Positions 1 through 4,316 of a DNA stretch of 6,330 nt are shown here, piece after piece; position 1 is the first letter of the stretch; every line of letters starts with the position of its first letter. The notes under the pieces were generated by a model. It did no database searches. It was not told the DNA's origin and was given only the letters and a program-made list of their open reading frames with translations. The position numbers and the translations under genes are program-made. Source of the DNA: an uncultured Clostridia bacterium (GTDB taxonomy: Bacteria; Bacillota; Clostridia; Oscillospirales; Acutalibacteraceae); NCBI GenBank assembly GCA_937919155.1, contig CALFPM010000128.1, forward strand, positions 1-6,330, given 5' to 3'.

Positions 1-293
1 GTATGGTTAACTGCCAGGCTGAAATGAAGAAGGCTGTTGATTGCGGTTACTGGAACATGTTCCGTTACAACCCCGCTCTCAAGGCAGAAGGCAAGAATCC
101 CTTCACCATCGACAGCAAGCCCGCAACAGGCAGCTACAGAGAATTCCTTCTCAACGAAGCTCGTTACTCATCACTCACTCGCTCATTCCCCGAAAGAGCT
201 GAAGAACTCTTCGCTCTTGCAGAGAAGACAGCAGCTGACAGATATGAGCATCTCCTTCGTCTTAAGGACCTCTATGCTCCCAAGGCTGACTAA
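1..293 (+). CDS. nifJ: Pyruvate:ferredoxin (flavodoxin) oxidoreductase, C-terminal end (partial)
   Basis: The gene enters from the left edge, so only the last 96 or so residues are visible and the real start lies outside; the ATG at position 3 is an internal methionine. The text resembles the extreme C-terminus of the large single-chain PFOR (about 1,170 residues): a segment like AEMKKAVDCGYWNMFRYNP, then a FTIDSKPATGSYREFLLNE block, then a helical tail LFALAEKTAADRYEHLLRL. PFOR oxidatively decarboxylates pyruvate to acetyl-CoA and CO2 with a TPP cofactor and passes electrons to ferredoxin or flavodoxin in the cytoplasm, a hallmark of anaerobic energy metabolism. The TPP-binding and iron-sulfur portions are not in the window. 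The stop TAA at 291-293 is followed after 15 bp by a strong terminator, so this is the end of its transcript. Family recognition is from memory of PFOR C-termini; the symbol assumes the single-chain form. Confidence 0.85.
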   Translation, partial: MVNCQAEMKKAVDCGYWNMFRYNPALKAEGKNPFTIDSKPATGSYREFLLNEARYSSLTRSFPERAEELFALAEKTAADRYEHLLRLKDLYAPKAD

Positions 294-308
294 TCCTTAA
301 ATAAACTA

Positions 309-340
309 ACGGCTCGGTTCCTCGGAACCGGGCCGTTTTT
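309..340 (+). terminator. Intrinsic terminator of the PFOR gene
   Basis: A 12-bp stem pairs 309-320 with 325-336 (one G-T pair) around a CTCG loop, followed by a run of T at 336-340. It begins 15 bp after the PFOR stop codon. GC-rich stem plus T tract fits a Rho-independent terminator acting rightward. Confidence 0.9.
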
Positions 341-349
341 GTTATCAAC

Positions 350-378
350 AAAAAAGCAGGCAACCGAAGTTGCCTGCT
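350..378 (-). terminator. Intrinsic terminator of the TetR-RluA transcript, UUCG loop
   Basis: Read leftward, a perfect 10-bp stem (378-369 with 364-355) closes on TTCG with a C-G closing pair, the very stable C(UUCG)G tetraloop, and is followed by about six T. The stop codon TAG of the pseudouridine synthase gene (379-377) overlaps the base of the stem. The rightward side lacks a T tract, so it serves the minus strand. Confidence 0.9.
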
Positions 379-1024
379 AAAAATCAAATTGATTCCACGG
401 ATATTCATTTTTATCGGGTTTTGCAGAAAAAACCATCTTCTCACCGCTGACGGGGTGAGCAAACTCCAGCGTATGGGCAAAAAGCGAGAGCTTTCCGCTG
501 CCGCCGCCATACTTGCCGTCACCGTAAAGGGGCATTTTTCTGCTGGCAAACTGCACTCTTATCTGATGCGTTCTGCCTGTGTGAAGCAGGATATCAAGCA
601 GGGTCATTCCATTGCTTTCCCCGATTACATTATACTCAAGGGACGCTTCACGGACTCCTCTGCGCATTCTTCTGACCGTATAGGTCTTGTTTTTTTGCTT
701 ATCGCGGAAAAGCAAGTCCTTGAGTACACCGCTTTTTTCCTGCGGAACACCCTGAACAACTGCATAATAACGCTTTTTTATGCTGTTTTGCTCCGCCTGC
801 TTTGAAAGAGCCGCCGCAGACCTGGAATTCTTTGCATAAACCATAATTCCCGCAGTTTCTCTGTCGAGCCTGTGCACGGGATATGCCTTCGCATTTTCAC
901 CGTTCTGCTCAAAGGATTCAGTCAGAAGAACAATCATATCTTTTCCGCCGTCCGTACTCTGGCTTATAATCCCTGCAGGTTTGAAACACACAACTATATT
1001 TTTATCCTGAAATAGAATCTCCAT
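377..1024 (-). CDS. RluA-family RNA pseudouridine synthase
   Basis: This 215-residue protein is an RluA-type pseudouridine synthase, which isomerises specific uridines in rRNA or tRNA. The catalytic motif HRLDRETAG sits at residues 51-59, with Asp54 as the expected nucleophile. A second family signature, LLHTGRTHQIRVQF, is at 146-159. The N-terminus (MEILFQDKNIVVCFKPAG) begins directly at the first strand of the catalytic domain, so there is no S4 RNA-binding domain; this is the short form of the family, and its RNA target cannot be assigned from sequence. The start at 1024 is supported by the family-typical N-terminus and an AGG seven bases upstream. The gene start overlaps the end of the tetR-like gene by 23 bp, suggesting cotranscription and possibly translational coupling. 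A terminator begins at its stop codon. Confidence 0.92.
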   Translation of the reverse strand: MEILFQDKNIVVCFKPAGIISQSTDGGKDMIVLLTESFEQNGENAKAYPVHRLDRETAGIMVYAKNSRSAAALSKQAEQNSIKKRYYAVVQGVPQEKSGVLKDLLFRDKQKNKTYTVRRMRRGVREASLEYNVIGESNGMTLLDILLHTGRTHQIRVQFASRKMPLYGDGKYGGGSGKLSLFAHTLEFAHPVSGEKMVFSAKPDKNEYPWNQFDF

Positions 1025-1595
1025 TTTCCAACCTGTTCTTTGCTCTTCTTTCGCTTTTTCTCAGAGCATATTTCATATTATCCGCCACAAGCCATATCTG
1101 GGTTGCAAGTTTCAGCGGATCTTCTTTCATGCCCGACCTGAACCACTCGGAAACAATTCCGAAATATGCGTGTTCATAGAAAGACGCAATGAATTCAACA
1201 TCTTCATCAGGCACAAGCATTCCGTCCGCCACTGCATGAACGGCATCAACGGCAATCATTTTGCATGCTCTGTACATATAATTCTCAAGGTAATCATAGC
1301 TTCTGGAAGCGCAGATGTTGTTGATAATCTTCTTGTGGCTGTGCGCTGTATGCGCAATTTTTATAAAAGCCTCAACCCAGGAAATGCCGTTTTTATGAGC
1401 CTCCATAAGTTCTGTGAGCTCTTTCATGAACACTTCTTCAAGCAAATCATATATGTCACTGTAATAATAATAAAATGTATTGCGGTTAATGTCGCAAGTT
1501 TCGACTATATCTTTAACCGTAATTTTATCAAAAGGCTTTTTCTCAAGCAATTCAATAAAAGTATCAAAAATCAATTTTTTTGTATCTTTTTGCAT
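1002..1595 (-). CDS. TetR/AcrR-family transcriptional regulator
   Basis: A 197-residue one-component regulator. Residues 1-55 form the TetR N-terminal DNA-binding domain: a first helix (DTKKLIFDTFIELLEKK), then the helix-turn-helix ITVKDIVETCDINRNTFYYYYSDIYDLL at about 25-52. The remaining 140 residues are helical and should form the ligand-binding and dimerisation domain; the ligand is not predictable. The pattern FYYYYSDIYDLLEEVF resembles the large clostridial group of TetR proteins with a TetR_C-type tail. The start was set at ATG 1593-1595 because GGAG lies seven bases upstream (1603-1606) and the family-typical N-terminus begins there; a 13-residue upstream extension (MAVFVQNKKRRIV) would be needed for the ATG at 1634 and would include the SD. 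A 19-bp inverted repeat lies 71 bp upstream, suggesting autoregulation. Its 3' end overlaps the pseudouridine synthase gene. Confidence 0.9.
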   Translation of the reverse strand: MQKDTKKLIFDTFIELLEKKPFDKITVKDIVETCDINRNTFYYYYSDIYDLLEEVFMKELTELMEAHKNGISWVEAFIKIAHTAHSHKKIINNICASRSYDYLENYMYRACKMIAVDAVHAVADGMLVPDEDVEFIASFYEHAYFGIVSEWFRSGMKEDPLKLATQIWLVADNMKYALRKSERRAKNRLENGDSISG

Positions 1596-1664
1596 AACTA
1601 TTCTCCGTTTTTTATTCTGCACAAAAACAGCCAAAAGTGTATAGCAAGTTGCATTTATATCACT

Positions 1665-1692
1665 ATTGTAACATCTTTTTACAAAATATAAA
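1665..1692 (-). promoter_or_regulatory. Candidate sigma-A promoter of the TetR-family gene
   Basis: Read leftward, TTTATA (1692-1687) and TACAAT (1670-1665) are separated by 16 bp. The -10 is one base from consensus and the -35 matches four of six. It would start transcription near 1658, leaving a leader of about 60 bases before the ATG at 1595. A modest match, in the correct place. Confidence 0.45.
1666..1684. promoter_or_regulatory. Inverted repeat TTGTAA-N7-TTACAA, candidate TetR-family operator
   Basis: Perfect 6-bp arms (1666-1671 and 1679-1684) separated by seven bases make a 19-bp dyad that covers most of the -10 element and spacer of the candidate promoter of the adjacent regulator gene. 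Size, symmetry and position suit a TetR dimer binding site that would block its own transcription. That this protein binds here is inference; AT-rich intergenic DNA can produce short dyads by chance. Confidence 0.4.
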
Positions 1693-1695
1693 CAG

Positions 1696-1712
1696 ACAAA
1701 TTTCAGATTTGT
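1696..1712 (-). terminator. Weak AT-rich hairpin after the DUF4830 gene
   Basis: ACAAAT and ATTTGT pair around a 5-base loop directly after the DUF4830 stop codon (1715-1713). The stem is short and AT-rich and no clean T tract follows, so at most a weak terminator or attenuator; it could instead be a second regulatory dyad upstream of the TetR-family gene. Confidence 0.25.
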
Positions 1713-2249
1713 TTAGTTTTCTGTAATTTCAACCGCACTCAAAGGCTGCGCGGTTGTTTGGGGAACTGCGTTTTCAGGCATATCAAAACCGTGAATAAAT
1801 CCGCCTGTTTCAAGGGAACACACATCTCCGCCAATAACTCTGCCCTCATAGACAAGCAGGTTAGCCTGCACTGTACCCGTCATATTTTCCAGATTCGGAT
1901 AGTTCAGCACATCATATGTCCATCTTTTTGCGCGCATACCTTTGTATGGCTCAAGGTCGAAGCCCTGCGCCTTGTTCATCGCCGCATATTCCGTGTAACC
2001 TGCATCAAAATCCTCAGGAATGATAACTTCGCTCACCTCAACAGGGTCTGAGGATATTTTCCATCCGTATTGCGAAAGGAATGCCGCTCTTTCCGCCGAA
2101 TTTTCCGCCTTGATGTTAACGGAGCTGTCGTTTGCGGCAGGCTCTTTTCCGCCCGTGAACACCATTGCCGTTGCGACAACAACCGCCGCAATTGCAATCA
2201 GAAGCACCGCTATTTTTACCTTTGAAGTTTTAACTGAATAAACAAACAT
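1713..2249 (-). CDS. Membrane-anchored DUF4830-domain protein
   Basis: The 178-residue product has a short basic N-terminus (MFVYSVKTSKVK), one hydrophobic helix at about 12-31, a low-complexity linker, and then an extracytoplasmic domain at about 55-155. That domain carries AAFLSQYGWKISSDPVEV, IIPEDFDAGYTEYAAMNKAQGFDL, YKGMRAKRWTYDVLNYP and NLLVYEGRVIGGDVCSLETGGFIHGF, which I recognise as the pattern of DUF4830, an uncharacterised family of clostridial single-pass proteins. No lipobox cysteine is present, so it is a signal anchor rather than a lipoprotein. The start at 2249 is preferred over the ATG at 2291 because AGGCGGTGA lies just upstream (about 2254-2262) and the transmembrane helix then has a normal position. 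It follows the metallophosphoesterase gene by 45 bp and is probably cotranscribed. Function unknown. Confidence 0.82.
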   Translation of the reverse strand: MFVYSVKTSKVKIAVLLIAIAAVVVATAMVFTGGKEPAANDSSVNIKAENSAERAAFLSQYGWKISSDPVEVSEVIIPEDFDAGYTEYAAMNKAQGFDLEPYKGMRAKRWTYDVLNYPNLENMTGTVQANLLVYEGRVIGGDVCSLETGGFIHGFDMPENAVPQTTAQPLSAVEITEN

Positions 2250-2294
2250 AATATCACCGCCTGAAAAAAATATATTCAGAGCGGCAATCAAATA

Positions 2295-2753
2295 TTACAC
2301 ATCCATTTGCAAAAGCATTATGCCTGAGGGGGTAATGTCGATAACCCCGTATTCGCCGCCTCTGATGCTGCCGGGATTCATAACATGAAGTCCGTCATCA
2401 TACCAGGTAACAGTCTGATGTGTGTGACCATATAATGCAATTGAGGCGTTGAGGCTCCTCGCCTTTTCAACGAGCTGTTCCGTGCCGTGTTTAACAAGCT
2501 CCTTATAGCCGTGGGTGCAAAAGATTTTCACTCCGCCGACATCAACAATTTCGTTGACAGGAAGGAAAGAATATAGGTCGCAGTTGCCGCAGACCTGAAC
2601 AATCTTTTTTCCTTTAGTGAGATGGCTCAGCTTTTCAAGGTCATGTTCACCGTCACCCAGATGAATAATCATATCCGCTTCGGGATGGTCGATAAGTGCC
2701 GCTTCCATGCAGCCTGTTGAACCGTGGGAATCCGAAAAAACAATTATTCTCAT
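2295..2753 (-). CDS. YfcE/MJ0936-type metallophosphoesterase
   Basis: A 152-residue single-domain calcineurin-like phosphoesterase of the YfcE/MJ0936 group, which binds two divalent metals and hydrolyses phosphodiesters; the physiological substrate of this group is generally not known. All metal-ligand blocks are visible: SDSHG (Asp8, His10), HLGDGEHD (Asp34), GNCD (Asn57), CTHG (His81) and GHTH (His110, His112), followed by the usual NPGSIRGG. Length is normal for the family and no signal peptide is present, so it should be cytoplasmic. The start is ATG 2751-2753, because GAGG sits six bases upstream (2760-2763), inside what would otherwise be the coding sequence from the ATG at 2765, which has no SD of its own. 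A near-consensus promoter reads into it. It leads a probable two-gene unit with the DUF4830 gene. Confidence 0.93.
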   Translation of the reverse strand: MRIIVFSDSHGSTGCMEAALIDHPEADMIIHLGDGEHDLEKLSHLTKGKKIVQVCGNCDLYSFLPVNEIVDVGGVKIFCTHGYKELVKHGTEQLVEKARSLNASIALYGHTHQTVTWYDDGLHVMNPGSIRGGEYGVIDITPSGIMLLQMDV

Positions 2754-2759
2754 ATCTTT

Positions 2760-2763
2760 CCTC
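2760..2763 (-). promoter_or_regulatory. Ribosome binding site deciding the phosphoesterase start
   Basis: Read leftward, GAGG followed by six bases and then ATG at 2753. It places initiation at the second of two in-frame ATGs, shortening the protein by four residues. Confidence 0.75.
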
Positions 2764-2791
2764 ATACTTTCATTTATTTGGTCATATGTTT

Positions 2792-2820
2792 ATTATATAC
2801 TTAAAAGGCGGTGATTGCAA
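2792..2820 (-). promoter_or_regulatory. Near-consensus sigma-A promoter of the phosphoesterase gene
   Basis: Read leftward, TTGCAA (2820-2815) and a perfect TATAAT (2797-2792) with exactly 17 bp between them. Transcription should start near 2785, giving a leader of about 30 bases before the ATG at 2753. The -35 element lies inside the ribosome-binding and start region of the divergent small gene, so the two units share one control region of about 60 bp. Confidence 0.75.
2805..2814 (+). promoter_or_regulatory. Extended Shine-Dalgarno of the first small gene
   Basis: AAGGCGGTGA matches the ideal AAGGAGGTGA at nine of ten positions. It contains the GTG at 2811, the only standard start codon available near the 5' end of the frame, so initiation at that GTG would be sterically odd. 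Measured from the GGCGG core, the best-spaced codon (8 bases) is ATA at 2820-2822. The same GGCGGTGAT string precedes the DUF4830 gene and the 50-residue gene. Confidence 0.6.
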
Positions 2821-3032
2821 TAAGCAAAGAAAACCTCTCCTTCGAAGAACTGATGCGAATGGCTCAGGCATCAAAAAGCAACAAGCCCGAGGATATTATG
2901 GGTGCAGTTCAGAACAAAGTGCCTGCCGATAAAATGAGTGAAATAAAAAAAGTGCTTGGTGATAAAAAGGCATTGGAGGAACTTTTGAAAAGCGAGCAGG
3001 CACAGCAACTGCTTCGCCGATTCAAAAAATAA
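2811..3032 (+). CDS. Small hypothetical protein, first of a three-gene cluster
   Basis: I do not recognise this as a named family. From the GTG at 2811 it is 73 residues, from ATA 2820 it would be 70. It reads as charged amphipathic helices: SKENLSFEELMRMAQAS, then PEDIMGAVQNKVPADKMSEIKKVLG, then KKALEELLKSEQAQQLLRRFKK with a basic end. There is no signal peptide, transmembrane helix or cysteine, so a small soluble cytoplasmic protein, perhaps an adaptor or oligomeric helical protein. The frame is closed upstream by TAA at 2802, so no ATG start is possible before residue 19 (counted from the GTG); the GTG lies inside the Shine-Dalgarno and ATA 2820 has the ideal spacing. Codon use is like that of its neighbours and the next gene starts 14 bp after its stop, supporting a real gene in an operon. 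Confidence 0.75.
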   Translation: MIAISKENLSFEELMRMAQASKSNKPEDIMGAVQNKVPADKMSEIKKVLGDKKALEELLKSEQAQQLLRRFKK

Positions 3033-3046
3033 GCTGCGGGTGACGG

Positions 3047-3394
3047 ATGATGGACAACATAAATGATATTTTATCGGGTCTTTCGGATGAGGATATGGAA
3101 AACCTGCGTTCAGCTGCCGAAAGTCTGTTTTCTTCACAAGACAACGATGAAAACCGCGGAAATTTCGCAACTGATTTCTCAGATATGCTCGACAACGCTC
3201 AGATGATTGCAAAAATCAGTTCGCTTATGGGTGCAATGAACAAAAAAGATGACCGCACACGGCTTATTGAGGCACTGAAACCCCTGCTCAGCGAAAAAAG
3301 AAGAAAAAGAGCAGATGAGGCGATGCAGATGATGAAACTTTTTGAAATCCTGCCTGCGCTTGGCGGGCTTATGGGCGGTGATAACAAAAAATGA
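3047..3394 (+). CDS. Small hypothetical acidic/helical protein, second of the cluster
   Basis: A 115-residue protein I cannot assign to a named family. The N-terminus (MMDNINDILSGLSDEDMENLRSAAESLF) is an acidic amphipathic helix pair, followed by a polar linker rich in Ser, Asp and Asn at about 30-45, and a C-terminal helical part with ALKPLLSEKRRKRADEAMQMMKLFEILPALGG, ending in a short Gly/Lys tail. Similar layouts (short acidic helices, linker, then a basic LSEKRxKxADEAMxMMKL stretch) occur, to my recollection, in uncharacterised clostridial proteins. No signal peptide or clear transmembrane helix. Start is ATG 3047 or 3050; GGGTGA at 3038-3043 serves either. It follows the first small gene by 14 bp, and its TGA stop overlaps the ATG of the next gene (ATGA), indicating coupled translation. 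Function unknown; the conserved gene order is the best clue. Confidence 0.8.
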   Translation: MMDNINDILSGLSDEDMENLRSAAESLFSSQDNDENRGNFATDFSDMLDNAQMIAKISSLMGAMNKKDDRTRLIEALKPLLSEKRRKRADEAMQMMKLFEILPALGGLMGGDNKK

Positions 3395-3543
3395 ATCTCG
3401 ATTATCTCCGATTGCTGACCTCTCAAAACCAACCCACGACCACAGACAGTGACAAAGCTCTGATTATGCCCATAATAATCCTGCTGCTTTTTGAAAAATG
3501 CGACTTTTTTCTCATATTTTCATTACTATATATACTTATGTAA
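3391..3543 (+). CDS. 50-residue hydrophobic peptide gene, third of the cluster
   Basis: A short open frame starting at an ATG that overlaps the preceding stop codon by four bases (ATGA at 3391-3394) and ending at TAA 3541-3543. The product starts with a polar segment (MNLDYLRLLTSQNQPTTTDS) and then has two hydrophobic stretches, about residues 24-34 (LIMPIIILLLF) and 39-50 (FFLIFSLLYILM), separated by the charged turn EKCD. It may form a membrane hairpin or a single bent helix. An upstream GGCGGTGA (3374-3381) gives an acceptable ribosome binding site nine bases before the ATG. Evidence for a real gene is the stop/start overlap, the SD, the ordered hydrophobicity and the lack of another explanation for the interval. 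A Leu-Ile-rich short frame can arise by chance in AT-rich DNA, so homologues are needed. Function unknown. Confidence 0.68.
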   Translation: MNLDYLRLLTSQNQPTTTDSDKALIMPIIILLLFEKCDFFLIFSLLYILM

Positions 3544-3544
3544 C

Positions 3545-3573
3545 TTGAAATGAAACCGAAAATAGTGTAAAAT
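3545..3573 (+). promoter_or_regulatory. Candidate promoter of the TSCPD gene
   Basis: TTGAAA (3545-3550), 17 bp, TAAAAT (3568-3573); each hexamer is one or two bases from consensus. The predicted start near 3580 leaves a leader of only about 13 bases, beginning at the Shine-Dalgarno. It begins right after the stop of the 50-residue gene, so the TSCPD pair may have its own transcript as well as readthrough, since no terminator is seen between. Confidence 0.5.
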
Positions 3574-3592
3574 GGAAAAAAGGAGTGATAAG

Positions 3593-3844
3593 ATGAACTA
3601 TCAGTATAAAACAAGCGGCACCTGCGCACGCTTGATTGAATTTGAACTTATTGACGGCAAGGTGAAAAATGTTCTTTTCCACGGCGGCTGCAACGGCAAC
3701 CTTAAAGGCATCGGCGCAATCGTTGACGGAATGGAGGCTGAAGATGTTATTGCAAAGCTTGAAGGCATCCGTTGCGGATTCAAAAGCACCTCCTGCCCAG
3801 ACCAGCTTGCAAAAGCATTAAGAAAGGCTGTTGAAAATGAATAA
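3593..3844 (+). CDS. TSCPD-domain protein (TIGR03905 type)
   Basis: An 83-residue protein that is one stand-alone TSCPD domain, the small cysteine-containing domain also found at the C-terminus of vitamin B12-dependent ribonucleotide reductases. The hallmark blocks are present in order: YKTSGTCARLIEFEL, HGGCNGNLKGI and GIRCGFKSTSCPDQLAKAL. Cys11, Cys33, Cys61 and Cys68 are candidate metal ligands or redox thiols. Small clostridial proteins of this type are annotated only as the uncharacterised family TIGR03905, and no ribonucleotide reductase is visible nearby. Start at ATG 3593 is fixed by AGGAGTGAT at 3581-3589, seven bases away from its AGGAG core; the earlier ATG at 3572 would run through that site. 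The gene overlaps the following membrane protein gene by eight bases, so they are likely cotranslated. Confidence 0.9.
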   Translation: MNYQYKTSGTCARLIEFELIDGKVKNVLFHGGCNGNLKGIGAIVDGMEAEDVIAKLEGIRCGFKSTSCPDQLAKALRKAVENE

Positions 3845-4280
3845 TAAGAATGTAAGGCTCACTTTTTATGTTGTCTGCGGTCTGCTTCTCGGAGCACCAT
3901 ACATAGTCAAGCTCATAAAGCTTGTTCCGGAAATACTCAAAACAATTCCGAATGCAGCAGAAATTCTTGCCGCCTCAGGTTACGCAGTGCTTGTTGTTGC
4001 TTCAATTGCCGTTGCATACAAGCTCGGTGAGGCTCTGTGGATAAGAATTGTCAGCATTTATTCAGCTGCGGGACTCGCCGTTGCAATTGTCACAATGATG
4101 ACTTCCGCCCTTGGTGCAACAGAGATTTTCGATGTTCTTTTTGAACTTATCTGCGCCCCGTTTTACGGCATCGACTCACCCATTTCCGTAACAATTCTTA
4201 TGCTTGTGCTTGTTATTGTTTCAAACCTTTTTCTCAACAAACTCGGCAATAAAAAGCCTGCATCAAACAGCGAATCATAA
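3837..4280 (+). CDS. Hypothetical four-helix membrane protein
   Basis: A 147-residue integral membrane protein with hydrophobic segments at about 7-27 (with LLLGAPYIVKL), 41-61, 69-92 and 114-134, a basic start (MNNKNVR) and a polar tail (KKPASNSES). I do not recognise the family and see no catalytic motif or paired charges in the membrane that would name a transporter. The start at ATG 3837 follows AAAGG by nine bases and overlaps the end of the TSCPD gene; a TTG six bases earlier is possible but less likely. The overlap suggests functional pairing with the TSCPD protein. A strong terminator follows the stop within 6 bp, so this is the last gene of the rightward unit. What its role is cannot be said from sequence. 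Confidence 0.82.
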   Translation: MNNKNVRLTFYVVCGLLLGAPYIVKLIKLVPEILKTIPNAAEILAASGYAVLVVASIAVAYKLGEALWIRIVSIYSAAGLAVAIVTMMTSALGATEIFDVLFELICAPFYGIDSPISVTILMLVLVIVSNLFLNKLGNKKPASNSES

Positions 4281-4285
4281 AAAAC

Positions 4286-4312
4286 AAACTCCCGACCGCG
4301 GTCGGGAGTTTT
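4286..4312. terminator. Bidirectional intrinsic terminator, perfect 26-bp palindrome
   Basis: Bases 4286-4311 form a perfect inverted repeat, giving an 11-bp GC-rich stem with a CGCG loop. Rightward it ends in TTTT (4309-4312), leftward in TTTG followed by six T. It lies between two converging genes, 6 bp from the stop of the membrane protein gene and 6 bp from the stop of the aspartokinase gene, and can terminate both. Confidence 0.92.
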
Positions 4313-4316
4313 CATT

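Noticed and set aside
1..293. PFOR fragment as a complete 96-residue gene starting at position 3
   Set aside because: The sequence matches the C-terminal end of a much larger enzyme and there is no upstream ribosome binding site in view; it is truncated by the window edge.
389..805. Long rightward open frame opposite the pseudouridine synthase gene
   Set aside because: It is a shadow of the RluA-family gene: no ribosome binding site, low-complexity residues and no recognisable domain.
1170..1691. Rightward 173-codon open frame opposite the TetR-family gene
   Set aside because: It covers the antisense of a clear TetR protein; its translation is rich in Cys, His and Phe with no family pattern, typical of an antisense shadow.
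2768..2799. Rightward promoter for the small-gene cluster (TATTAT or TATATA as -10)
   Set aside because: The -10-like text is the reverse of the good leftward TATAAT, and the best -35 at 16-18 bp (TTCATT, TTTCAT or CTTTCA) matches poorly.
3423..3629. Leftward open frame across 3423-3629
   Set aside because: It is antisense to the 50-residue gene and the TSCPD promoter region, with no SD, and its residues (Ser/Phe/Ile-rich) look like the reverse of hydrophobic coding DNA.
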